Position numbers and translations under genes: made by a program
DNA from: Prorocentrum cordatum
Taxonomy: Eukaryota; Sar; Dinophyceae; Prorocentrales; Prorocentraceae
DNA: 64,000 nucleotides
Direction of reading: 5' to 3'
Assembly: GCA_963575745.1 (NCBI GenBank)
Contig: CAUYUJ010018482.1
Coordinates: 124,514 to 188,513 of the forward strand
Shown: positions 45,938 to 54,918 of the stretch, in pieces
Numbering within the stretch: the first letter of the stretch is position 1
How the letters are laid out: each line of letters starts with the position of its first letter
Notes under the pieces: model-generated
Database searches by the model: none
The model's input: only the letters and a program-made list of their open reading frames with translations
What the model was told of the DNA's origin: nothing

Positions 45938-48631
45938 CTACGCGTTGCCCCTCTCGCACAACCTGCGGCCCCACATCCTGAGGCCATCGTACGACACGTA
46001 GCTCGTCTTGAAGGTCTCCCAGGGAGTCCTCGGGATCCAGTGGCGGAACCACTCATTGTACTGGATGTCGCGGGCGTAGACGAACTCGTCGTTGTTGTCC
46101 GTGATGTATATCCAGCATTTGACGTAGTAGCTCCAGTATCTGGGGCCCCACTGGCTGCCCTCCAGGTCGTCGCGCCACCATGTAGCGCAGTCATCCGCCA
46201 TGCGCGCCCTCTTGGCGCGGGGAGGTGTAGTAGGTCTGCGGCTGTCGTCGCTGTCTTGCCGCTGTGCTGCAGTGCCGCGCGGCCTCTCGGGCATGTAGTC
46301 CTGCGCGCCAGAGGCGCTGGACCCTGCAGCATCGCCAGGAGCGGGGCGCGGCGGCGGCGGCGGGTGCCGCGGCATGCGTGGCTCCATGGCATCATCGGAG
46401 TACTGGGAGTGTGTATCAGGTTCGATCGGATCGGTTCTCATCCCTGAATCAACCCCCCTTTGGTCAGTGGAACCCAAGGCGGAACCCATCAACCCATAAG
46501 CAAGCGCGGCAAGCTTGCGCTGCGTGACTTTTTCACGGGCGCCATCCCGCCTGCGGAGGGCAATCGCGACAAGTCCGCGTGCATGCCGCGTGCTTCTGTC
46601 GAGTCTGCCTGCGTTCAACCACCATTTCTTCCGACCAGCTTGGCCAGTCCTGATGCTGGTCTCGAGGATTTCACATGCGTCGCGCAAGTCCTCAATGGTA
46701 TAGGCATTCTTGCCTTTATTAATACGAGCGCCTGTCATTTGGTGGTGGAACTTCAAATCATTGAGAAAGCGCTGAATGAGATTGGCAAATGGATGGTATA
46801 GAGGTCTGTCGTCTTCTCGCTCGCCCATCAATCTGCACATGTGTGCGGGAGGGGAGCCAGAGTCGACCCACTTCTGATACCTTTTCCTAGCGGAATTGGT
46901 CATTCTCCTCAGCAAATATTTCTCATTGCCTGGAACAGAGCGCTTGCCTGTCATGATGACCTGCGCTCCGTCTCTCATGTACCTCGTGATGTCATCCTGG
47001 GAGAGCGTCGTCTTGATCCAGTGGGTCAGCTTCTGGAGGTATGCCAGGTCGCTCTCAACGGCAGTACTTTTACCCGTAGCACCTGCGGCAACAGTGTACT
47101 GCCAGCAGATGTCACAAAGGGTACCTTCGTCTGTGACGATCCCTAGGGATAAGATGCGATCGCAATTCCGACATCGCGCGATATCATGCTGAATAGCTTC
47201 TGGGGCTCCGTCAATCGTGAGGTGCTCACGAGATCCCCAGCGAGTTTCCCGACCACGAGCAAGACTGCGGCCGATCTGATCCATGGCATCGCGGTTGATC
47301 TCGGCGTTCGGTCGGGAAGCGATCGATCTGCTCATTCCCTCGATCTCGATCCTAGACAATCTTTCCCCTGGCAGTCCTACGCGCTCGGTCGTGTCGTTGA
47401 CCGCGTCATCAGTATCACCATGGCATACGTTTTCTGTACGGATACGGCCAGCCTCTTCCTGCAAGGCGGACTCGTTGTCACCCTCCTCGCGGTTGATTCC
47501 CTTCTGTTCGGCTATGATCCGTACCATGGTTTCCTGATCTGGAGCTGCGGATGCAATGCTGCCTGGATCATGGGGAATGTCCTGCTCCGCGCCTGGGTCA
47601 CGTGGCGCGGCAGGTGTTTCCACCAGCTCCGTCCATACGGGGAAGCCTGGATTGCCGAATGTCTCGATGCAATGTGTAAATAGATCACGCAACGTCTGGA
47701 GTGCAGGATGGTTCTGATGAATAGCATCTTTTGTGAAGTCACGGAGCTCCCCAATACTGTCCAGCAATATGATTTGATACACTTTGGAGATCCATTGGAA
47801 GACGCCGGTAGTCGACTCCTCGATGACCTCTGGGCCCAGGTAATGTACCAACTTTTTGAAGAAGCTATCTGCACTGCAAATTGGTAAGTCACGTGCCCAT
47901 TTGTGGGTATGATTGTAATCCAAATAGTATTTCTCCGCGTTCCATGTTTTGGATCCGAATTGAATTTCAAATCGTAAGTACGACTGTGCTTTATCCACCA
48001 CAAATCTGTCCGCGCCAGTGTGCACCTCAATGATTTGTCTCACCTTTATCATAGGTGAGTTCACCAACAACTGCGATGTCCAGCGGTATATGCGGTGGTC
48101 ATATGATTGTTTGATCCACTTTGAGTCCTCCTCTGGGTCGTAGTCGGGGTGGTTGAGGAAGTCATCTGGCGGGTCAATGATATTGTCGAGGGTGCTCGCG
48201 TCGACGTGCTCATCTGCTTGGATCTCTGCTGATAGATCTGCTCTCATGTTGCCATTTGCCGCTTTCTCTTCGGCAGTGAGTGGTATGTTTGATATATCCA
48301 CAATGACGGTAACCAGAGGTTCAGCAGATTGGCCTGCCTGTTGTTGGGGTCCATCGTCCGCGGGAGCAGTGTCCTCGGCAGGTGTGGCCACCAGCTCTTC
48401 GGGATCGGGTGTCCGAGGAGCGGGCCGTCTTGTCGGCGCACGTGGGATACGTGGCTTATAAATGCTCGGCATTCCGAGATATGGTAGGTCACCATCTGTT
48501 TTATGCTGATGTATTTTGTCACGGCATGATGATGGTCCTTCCAGCGCAGTATTCATGTCTCTCGAGTCAATGTCGGCACGTACTGGTAAAGCAAAGGCAA
48601 CGCCCTTGAGAGGCATGCTTTTGTCGTTGTA
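45938..48631 (-). CDS. Cargo protein D of the giant element (892 codons), unknown function
   Basis: An uninterrupted 892-codon frame from an ATG at 48616. Residues about 45-90 are Pro/Ala-rich and low complexity. Residues 150-330 are dense with aromatic and charged residues (WIKQSYDHRIYRWTSQLL, FEIQFGSKTWNAEKYYLDYN). A CRNC ... CDIC pair near residues 480-505 is a likely zinc ribbon. A basic helical region follows, then a Pro/Arg-rich linker. A Trp/Tyr-rich C-terminus (GPRYWSYYVKCWIYITDN, WFRHWIPRTPWETF) resembles in style the tail of the Tpt1 ORF. Upstream, the preceding frame ends in TGA at 48632-48634 and the same frame runs on into this ORF, so C and D may once have been one protein. I recognise no family. 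Its length and intactness suggest it mattered to the element. Confidence 0.7.
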   Translation of the reverse strand, partial: YNDKSMPLKGVAFALPVRADIDSRDMNTALEGPSSCRDKIHQHKTDGDLPYLGMPSIYKPRIPRAPTRRPAPRTPDPEELVATPAEDTAPADDGPQQQAGQSAEPLVTVIVDISNIPLTAEEKAANGNMRADLSAEIQADEHVDASTLDNIIDPPDDFLNHPDYDPEEDSKWIKQSYDHRIYRWTSQLLVNSPMIKVRQIIEVHTGADRFVVDKAQSYLRFEIQFGSKTWNAEKYYLDYNHTHKWARDLPICSADSFFKKLVHYLGPEVIEESTTGVFQWISKVYQIILLDSIGELRDFTKDAIHQNHPALQTLRDLFTHCIETFGNPGFPVWTELVETPAAPRDPGAEQDIPHDPGSIASAAPDQETMVRIIAEQKGINREEGDNESALQEEAGRIRTENVCHGDTDDAVNDTTERVGLPGERLSRIEIEGMSRSIASRPNAEINRDAMDQIGRSLARGRETRWGSREHLTIDGAPEAIQHDIARCRNCDRILSLGIVTDEGTLCDICWQYTVAAGATGKSTAVESDLAYLQKLTHWIKTTLSQDDITRYMRDGAQVIMTGKRSVPGNEKYLLRRMTNSARKRYQKWVDSGSPPAHMCRLMGEREDDRPLYHPFANLIQRFLNDLKFHHQMTGARINKGKNAYTIEDLRDACEILETSIRTGQAGRKKWWLNAGRLDRSTRHARGLVAIALRRRDGAREKVTQRKLAALAYGLMGSALGSTDQRGVDSGMRTDPIEPDTHSQYSDDAMEPRMPRHPPPPPRPAPGDAAGSSASGAQDYMPERPRGTAAQRQDSDDSRRPTTPPRAKRARMADDCATWWRDDLEGSQWGPRYWSYYVKCWIYITDNNDEFVYARDIQYNEWFRHWIPRTPWETFKTSYVSYDGLRMWGRRLCERGNA

Positions 48632-49435
48632 TCATATGTTTACCCATCGTAAACCGTAGTTGAGGATAGGTATTTGTACCGCAAAGAACTTGCCAAAGAC
48701 TTCGAAATGAATGATTGGGCCATATATGTGGCCCTTGTTCATGAGGACCTTGGTGTTGTGATTGCCCTTGGGGTAGTGATTGTCATAATGGTAACAATTG
48801 GTAGACCCCCAATTCTTAGTGACAATGAAGTCCCCCATACGAACATCATTAAATATAGGCCGACGATTCCAATCTTTCTGTGTAATCTTCGATGTGATGG
48901 GTCGAAGGGCCTCTCGGCAGTATGACATAGCGATTAACCATTGTTTATCTTCTGTTTTGTGCTCGCATTCGGCGATCATAGCGCGGACCATTTGTTCGTC
49001 CAAGGCGTCGGCACCAGATATTCGGCCAGCAGGGGTTGCCCCCAGCTGAGGGGCAATCGGGCGCTGAGCCGAAGATGCTGATGCTGATGGTGTCCTTGGC
49101 TGCTGAACCATGTCGTGATCCGCGTCAGCTGGTGCAATCCCAGGAGGGTTATCGATGATGATGATGATGGTGAAGCGCCTTGAAAGGTCGGTCCTCCCAT
49201 AACACAAACCTGAGAAGCCACCAATACGCCAAATGCGTAAGGTAGAGAGAGAAAGAAGGCGAAGAAGCAGGAAAGAATAGAAGCGGAGAATAGGTAAAGC
49301 CCAACCCAGGATTGAAACCCAGGATACTGAAAGAAAACATAAATGAAAGGCTGTCCAAGATCCCAAATAAATCCCACCACTAGGTTCCTCTTGTGTTGAA
49401 TGAAGATAGAGAAACAGAAGAAAAGGGATGCCCAA
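48632..49435 (-). CDS. Cargo protein C of the giant element, unknown function
   Basis: The frame is open from 49435. The convincing protein begins near DNPPGIAPADADHDM, with an ATG at 49111 (160 codons to TGA at 48632). It contains a short Ala/Ser/Pro linker, a helical block EQMVRAMIAECEHKTEDKQW with SYCREALRPITSKITQKDW, then an aromatic, Asn/His-rich segment (STNCYHYDNHYPKGNHN) and a hydrophobic end (GPIIHFEVFGKFFAVQI). The hydrophobic 49165-49435 part has a different composition and may be untranslated. The stop is followed in frame by protein D, with only five codons between. The function is not recognised. Confidence 0.5.
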   Translation of the reverse strand: MGIPFLLFLYLHSTQEEPSGGIYLGSWTAFHLCFLSVSWVSILGWALPILRFYSFLLLRLLSLSTLRIWRIGGFSGLCYGRTDLSRRFTIIIIIDNPPGIAPADADHDMVQQPRTPSASASSAQRPIAPQLGATPAGRISGADALDEQMVRAMIAECEHKTEDKQWLIAMSYCREALRPITSKITQKDWNRRPIFNDVRMGDFIVTKNWGSTNCYHYDNHYPKGNHNTKVLMNKGHIYGPIIHFEVFGKFFAVQIPILNYGLRWVNI

Positions 49436-49920
49436 ATTTGACTAACAAGATCTTGAGTGACCATTGGGTCCCAACTTTGAAAGCACATGGTCCCAAGGTC
49501 TAAAGTAAGAGGTGAAGAAAACTTTCATTAAGTCCCATGAAACCCATTTAACATGAGTAGTGATCAAGGCTGATATATATGACTAAAAGAGAATCTGACG
49601 CAAGATGAACGGTCAAAGCTGAATGAGATCCCAACCATGAGAACCCACGCCAGACCTGTCGAGGAATATGTAATATGGATGAATTCAAACTAATATGGAG
49701 AACGCAAGGTGGCTGGAATTGTTTATAACCTTTTGTATTTGCAAACCACCATCGTAGGCGAGCCGCCGACGTTTGAACTGAAATGTCTGAGGACCCTATC
49801 CCCAGGACATAAGAAATACATGCAAGAAAGACTGAGAAAGACTGAGAGCCCTCCAAGAAGCCGCAGGCCCACGCACCACGGACACCAGAAGATTCCAGTC
49901 TAAGGAAGTCCCAGGAGTGC
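49170..49920 (-). other. AT-richer spacer in the giant element
   Basis: Between the Tpt1 block and protein C. It is richer in A/T than the coding blocks and has no protein-like frame. It could be an intergenic region, an intron or an internal promoter region for the downstream ORFs. Confidence 0.45.
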
Positions 49921-49923
49921 TCT

Positions 49924-50942
49924 TCAGCCATACCTCCACCGCCACTTCTCCACGAAGAAATCTCCATCCCACCAGTAATCGGACAAGTACCACACAACCG
50001 GGTGAGGCCAGCCCGAATCGGGATCGATCCACGTGTCAAAGTACTCCGTTTTCCACACTTTCGTGTAGACTTCGTCTACTTCGCAGTAGTTCCACATTCC
50101 GCCCGAGCCATGGGACCACTTGAGACGCTTCTTGGCAGCAAGCATGACTGGAAGGCAGCGTTTAGCCATCCACTGGAGTTGAAAGTTTCCCAGCCCAGTT
50201 GAAAGTTATCGATGGGCCCCTGCCCAGGAAGAACGGCACAAATTTCGCGTTTGCTCAATGGTTGTCTTGCGGCCAATGGCGGATAGTCCCAGGACGAGCC
50301 CTCCGGCCATATCTGCTGGCCGTGCGTGTGGCGTGGTTGGAGACGGCGAATTGCAATGATTGCCGCTGCAGGAACCACGTCCTCTGTCATAATAGCGCCT
50401 TGAGCGCCCAACCAAAATCTGCAACCAGCTTTTGTGGCTATCTCCATGCTGATCACCAGCTCGACCTCGTTCTTGTAGTGATTAAACTTGCATGACTGTA
50501 CCGAGGTGTGGGGATTATTCTAAACATTGTCTGTATATGTGCTGGAACTGAAGAATGCCTCCGTGCGTGGTGATGGTTTATGATGCTTGTCTCTCTGAGA
50601 AGATGGATCGACGTAGCCGGGAATGATCCCTGTCTTGAGAATGTTGCGCCAAGCACGGAATGTCGTGCCATGGTGGAGGTATTTCACGTCTGTCCATTGT
50701 AGGCTCTCCCAGCCCATGTTCCATGGTTTGGAAAGTGGATTGACGCAACTATGGCCTCCAACACATCGAATAGCAATAACGCTGTTCCAATCGAAGCAGC
50801 TGGGATCGCCTCCCTCGGGGATTGGTTTGGCATATATCTCGATCCGGTTCTTCTGCGGGTCAATATGTTTCTGGAACGCACGAATGATGAAGATCGGGTA
50901 GTAATCGTTCCAATCGGGATACCCATCTTGTTCACCATCCTT
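49924..50942 (-). pseudogene. Tpt1/KptA-like RNA 2'-phosphotransferase, main part, plus Trp-rich tail
   Basis: Tpt1/KptA enzymes move an RNA internal 2'-phosphate to NAD+, the last step of tRNA splicing in fungi and plants. Counting codons from 50942, residues 57-65 read IAIRCVGGHS (family motif I-R-x3-G-H-S, with active-site Arg). Residues 88-100 read YLHHGTTFRAWRN (H-G-T motif, with the catalytic His), followed by ILKTGIIPG. Residues 117-121 read RDKHH where the family has Arg-x-x-V-H. The first motif, LRH, lies in the preceding ORF beyond a TAA at 50943-50945, so the domain straddles that stop. A TAG at 50520-50522 interrupts it again. A 20-bp local duplication near 50175-50200 then shifts the frame. 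The last 80 codons (MWNYCEVDEVYTKVW, WYLSDYWWDGDFF) are Trp-rich. There is no ATG before residue 76. Homology is strong by motif; activity of this copy is unlikely. Confidence 0.72.
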
Positions 50943-52559
50943 TTAGAAGTGCGTCATGGCCGCATCCATGGATGGTCCGTTGTGGTTCTTACGATCACTG
51001 AATTTCCATCGGACCATGTCCTGAAAGGATTTCCAATTACTTGGGATCTTCCACTCACGATCTGTTGTCTTCGGCCATATGTTGATACGTCGATCGTGAC
51101 ATTGATTGATGTGGAACTTCTTGTAGTGGATCTCGTGGCGTAACATCGTCGTGATGTCTTTGCTCATGTATTTGGGTTCTCCGAGCCACTCATCAAGTAA
51201 TTCAGGGCCATAACGTATATCGTCGTAATGTGGTAACGATATCCACTTCCATTCTGGAAAGCAACCAGATTGTGCAATATCAGGAGCATGAGCAATCACA
51301 CAATCGTCGTGTTGCAATTGATCGAACCATTCCTCATCTTGCAGGCAATCAAATCCATTGATCGCGGATGTACCCCGCAATACTGGAGAAACGTACGGAT
51401 GGTCATCCACGATGCCTGCTTGCAGCTTGCACTCTCGAATAGTGCATGCGTTATCGAACATCCCGACCTGGCTGATGTCCTCGTACACAGAACGCTCGCA
51501 GCTGTCCTGCCACGACAATAAATTCACCTTGTGTGGAGAAGGGTCGTCGTCGGCAGGAGTTGCCTCCAGCTCCATCGCTTCTAGGTCAGCGCCGTCGTCT
51601 GGGATCGGGACTGCCTCGGCTTTCGGGAGCTGATCGGCTGGCGGTTGGTCTGCTGGCGTACGGTTTGGGAGCGGGTCAGGCGTCGAAGGCTTTGGCACGG
51701 CTATCGGTTGCGGGCCAGGCTGTAGTGGCTCGGGCAATGGGCCTGGCGGTGCTGGCTGGTCCGCATCGGCCGCCGCGCGCCATACGGCAGTCGGAACATC
51801 GGGATCGTGTCCCAATGCCACTCGATCCAATGCATTCTGTCTGAAGAATGTTTTGCATGCTTCGATGGTCTGTTGGTTCTCGGCAGCAGGGCCTACACGG
51901 TGGGCGTTCAACCTGTTGCCTTCTGCAATGAGTCGTGATTTGGTCGCCTCATCGTCTCCGTCCAAATCGGTAATCTGCTGTAGAAACTGCTCAAACACAA
52001 CCCAAGTAACAGCATGTGCATCTTCAACTGTTTTCATGATCTTGGGGTGGAGGAGTTCTTGTTTCTCGACTGAATCCCAGGACGCCCATGCCCCAGGATA
52101 GTCGTTGATCAGCAGTAAGAGGTAACTGAATAACTCGTCATATGCAGGACCAAATGGATCGTTCTGAGGGGTCGCCTTGTTCGGCTCGCGAGGATCAAGT
52201 GCTGGTGGCTGTGTCGGGATTCCAGGAATAGGTACGCTTGGGTCGCCTGCGGTAGCAGGCAGCGATGCCGGCAGCGCACCATCGGCACATGATGCCATCC
52301 AAGCACAATGAGCCATCTCGCCTGCTGTCAGTGTCATCAGCGTCGTGAGGCTGAGATCTCTCTTCCATTCGTTTGCGATCCTCTCTCTGAAGTCGAGAGC
52401 CTCCATGATCTCCTTGGCCTGTCTGTAGGCCTGCTCGTCCGTGACGGGAGTCATGATGGGAGGCCTGAATGGATACGGCTGAGAAGGCAGCGACTGAATC
52501 AAAGCGCAGAAGTTACGATAGCATACTGCGTCGCAGAACTGTGTCGTAAACATTGCCAT
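50943..52559 (-). CDS. Cargo protein B of the giant element: large N-terminal region leading into the Tpt1 domain
   Basis: 538 codons from an ATG at 52559, uninterrupted. Residues 40-150 are helical (EQAYRQAKEIMEALDFRERI) with a Pro-rich linker at 105-130. Residues 135-250 are again helical (FSYLLLLINDYPGAWASWD). Residues 255-320 are a Pro/Ala/Asp low-complexity linker. The C-terminal 170 residues are aromatic and charged, and include LRHEIHYKKFHIN at about 473, which fits the N-terminal LRH motif of Tpt1/KptA. The remainder of that enzyme continues in the same frame after the TAA at 50943. B plus the next feature therefore look like one former protein of nearly 900 residues. The N-terminal part is of unknown function. 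Confidence 0.65.
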   Translation of the reverse strand: MAMFTTQFCDAVCYRNFCALIQSLPSQPYPFRPPIMTPVTDEQAYRQAKEIMEALDFRERIANEWKRDLSLTTLMTLTAGEMAHCAWMASCADGALPASLPATAGDPSVPIPGIPTQPPALDPREPNKATPQNDPFGPAYDELFSYLLLLINDYPGAWASWDSVEKQELLHPKIMKTVEDAHAVTWVVFEQFLQQITDLDGDDEATKSRLIAEGNRLNAHRVGPAAENQQTIEACKTFFRQNALDRVALGHDPDVPTAVWRAAADADQPAPPGPLPEPLQPGPQPIAVPKPSTPDPLPNRTPADQPPADQLPKAEAVPIPDDGADLEAMELEATPADDDPSPHKVNLLSWQDSCERSVYEDISQVGMFDNACTIRECKLQAGIVDDHPYVSPVLRGTSAINGFDCLQDEEWFDQLQHDDCVIAHAPDIAQSGCFPEWKWISLPHYDDIRYGPELLDEWLGEPKYMSKDITTMLRHEIHYKKFHINQCHDRRINIWPKTTDREWKIPSNWKSFQDMVRWKFSDRKNHNGPSMDAAMTHF

Positions 52560-52583
52560 GTTGTGGTTGTTCTGTTTTGCCTG

Positions 52584-53767
52584 CTAAGCCTGTGGCGTAA
52601 TTCTATCGCGCGCTTCTATCCAATGGTCTGTTGGAAGAACTGTAATACCACGATTCTGCATCGTCCTGATCAAATCGTCCGCGTGGTAATCAAAGTTCGG
52701 GTGCACGCCCCACTGTGCTCCTTTGCCAGGTCCCATAACCGTGGGGCAACGGAACTACTGCATAACATCAACAAATCGTGATACATCCACTTGTACGTGT
52801 ACTGGCATGAGCGTCGGGACGCAGCCCTCACATTCCATCTTCTGGAGCTCGCGCACGGCAGTAGGTGCTCGATCCTCGTGACGACGCATGTCCACGGCGT
52901 TCTGTCCGTGGTTGGCACATGCGATGTCGTTCGCGCTCCATACCACCATGGCATTGAGGCCTCTGCAATAATGCCTTTGTTTCACATGTGCAGGAAATCA
53001 TTGGCCCAATAATTCCAGATGACCTCGTTTAGTTCGCGCCACTTTTTGATAGAGGCGCTGTCGCTGTGTAACATCAGGCCTCTGGCCTCGCGGATCATCT
53101 TGATCATGTTGCGCTGCTCGAGGGTGGACTCGAACTGGTTCTTGAGAATAGCTGTGGTACGGCTCTCCTGTGTTTGCGTACGCTGTTCACGGGGTCCTGC
53201 CATACCACAGCGGGTGTCTCCACCAGCCTCTGGCAATTGAATGCAATCTTGGCCGATCGGCGCGTCGTTCTGTTTGAACCATTCTGTGTAATTGCCAAAG
53301 GAGAATGCCCACATCGTGATGTCGTCGCGGATGATGGTCGACAAGTGCTCGAGGGTAGCGCCGCCCATGCATTCCGCGCGATTGAGGCACGGCACAAATA
53401 GCGGTACAAGACCAACGTTTAATACCTTGGCGAGATGGTCTCGCTTCCGTGGACTGTTGAGCTCGTCAATGCCGTGACTTGGGTACTTATTGTGCTTGGC
53501 GCCCTTGGACCCTTTCTTGGGCTGCATATTCCATGTTGAATCGGTGTACAAGTTGGTCCATTTGTATGCGCGCCCTGATGGACCGAAGGCATGATGCAAG
53601 AGAAGCCCCAGATCTTCTTGTACGAGTGAATACCACCCGTTATCTGAAAGAAGAGTAGAAACCAACCGACCACCACAACGCGCGCTGCACTTTGCTTGTT
53701 CAAGCTCGAGTGGGTCAATCAGGACCAGGAGTAAGACCAGGGTCAACCTCAGCAGGAGTCTCGCCAA
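52584..53767 (-). pseudogene. Cargo protein A2: possible SGNH-hydrolase-like protein
   Basis: Two frames make one protein-like product. 52982-53767 includes a hydrophobic start region, GWYSLVQEDLGLLLHHAFGP, ITMWAFSFGNYTEWFKQND and helices ending NEVIWNYWANDFLHM. After a frame change at ATGTGA (52982-52987) the sense continues as CRGLNAMVVWSANDIACANH and VRELQKMECEGCVPTLM. A TAG at 52755-52757 (context CAG TAG TTC) follows, then FRCPTVMGPGKGAQWGV, HPNFDYHADDLIRTMQ and GITVLPTDHW to TAG at 52584. A strand-ending WSANDIA and a late D-x-H block (DYHADD) recall SGNH/GDSL-type folds in other dinoflagellate proteins, but a nucleophile Ser motif is not evident. The family call is weak. The first in-frame codon is TTG, so the true start is unknown. 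Confidence 0.4.
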
Positions 53768-54891
53768 TGAAGACAGAGCCCTCGTTGTATGGTTGCCAAC
53801 GATAAGTACTTGTCATAGTCTCGTCGTGCTCTGGTATTGCCTGCCAGCCGTCTGGGTGATCGGATGGTGTTGCCACCGTCTTGGAGTATGATCCAATACC
53901 TCCGAAGCCTCCGCGTGCAGTCAGCCATGTGCTGAGCTTGCGGCGGAATTTGCTTGTCTGGTTAATGTCGGAAAATGCTCGCATTTCGGTGACAAGCTTA
54001 TCTTCCACAACGTGGCCGATGTGTCCCGCTGTCCTCGGCATATTGCCCCAGTACTGCACTGCCAATTTTGGACCAATCGGTGCGAATCATCATCCACTCC
54101 GTCTTCAATATCACCGTCGTGAGGTCCATTGGCGGGCACTTGGTGTGCGCCCCTGGGATCACTGCGTTCAAATGATCATGTGAACCACGAACACTTTCTT
54201 GTACAGACGAGTTACGAGTGAAGAGGCTGGAAATCATGCACATGGCCCTCATGAAAGACAGCCATGGTGTAGCCGTAATCGTGCTGTACTCGTAGTTGGC
54301 GTCGCCGCCGACTGATCCACCAGTTTCGCTGATCCAACTCTTGACGTCGGCGGACGCAGAGCGGGCAATTTCTCGAATAGTGAATTCGTCGGGTACGCGG
54401 AGGTCAAAATCTGCACTGCGATCAGCGCGCCGTTGATGTATGTATATATATCCATCATCAGGATCACGAGGACGACCAGTTTGAGCGTGGTACGTGAAGC
54501 CCACGCGGTCGTCGTCCTTGGCGTTCGGGTCGTACTCGGCGTCGCAGCCGATGGGCCAGCCGATGAGGTGGAGCGGCTGTGCCTGGTCCATCTCGTGGAT
54601 GGGGGTATCGGGATTAGAACCGATCTCACTTATTTGCGTCTCGCACACGGCGAACAATATGCCTGTAAGCTTTGTAGCTCGAGTCGTAAAATTGCTGCGG
54701 TACGAACGCATAAGGAGTGTCCTAGACCTCTCTGTATCCTGGGGAGGTGAGGGAGGGCGGCGGGGCTGTCTACCGTGCGGGGAACGGGCCCTCGAACGAG
54801 GTGTGCGCGAACCGGTAGCTGCGGCGGGTACGCCAATGTGGTACATACATGCACATATGCCCTCGTGATTGGCTTGTCCAACGCACTGCAT
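53715..54891 (-). pseudogene. Cargo protein A1 of the giant element, unknown function
   Basis: It starts at an ATG at 54891, just after the pol stop. Residues 20-60 are Arg/Pro/Ser-rich (RSRARSPHGRQPRRPP). The rest is ordinary globular-looking sequence (IHEMDQAQPLHLIGWPIG, DEFTIREIARSASADVKSW, TATPWLSFMRAMCM). At about 54070 the frame changes, and the protein sense continues as NMPRTAGHIGHVVEDKLVTE, FRRKLSTWLTARGGFGGIG and STYRWQPYNEGSVFIGETP to TGA at 53715. The combined length is about 390 residues. No domain is recognised. Confidence 0.5.
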
Positions 54892-54918
54892 TCCACATTC
54901 TGATCATACCTCGACCCA

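Noticed and set aside
49548-50039. 163-codon frame overlapping the Trp-rich tail of the Tpt1 block
   Set aside because: It is the shadow of the better frame at 49924-50169 and extends into AT-rich spacer without protein-like features.
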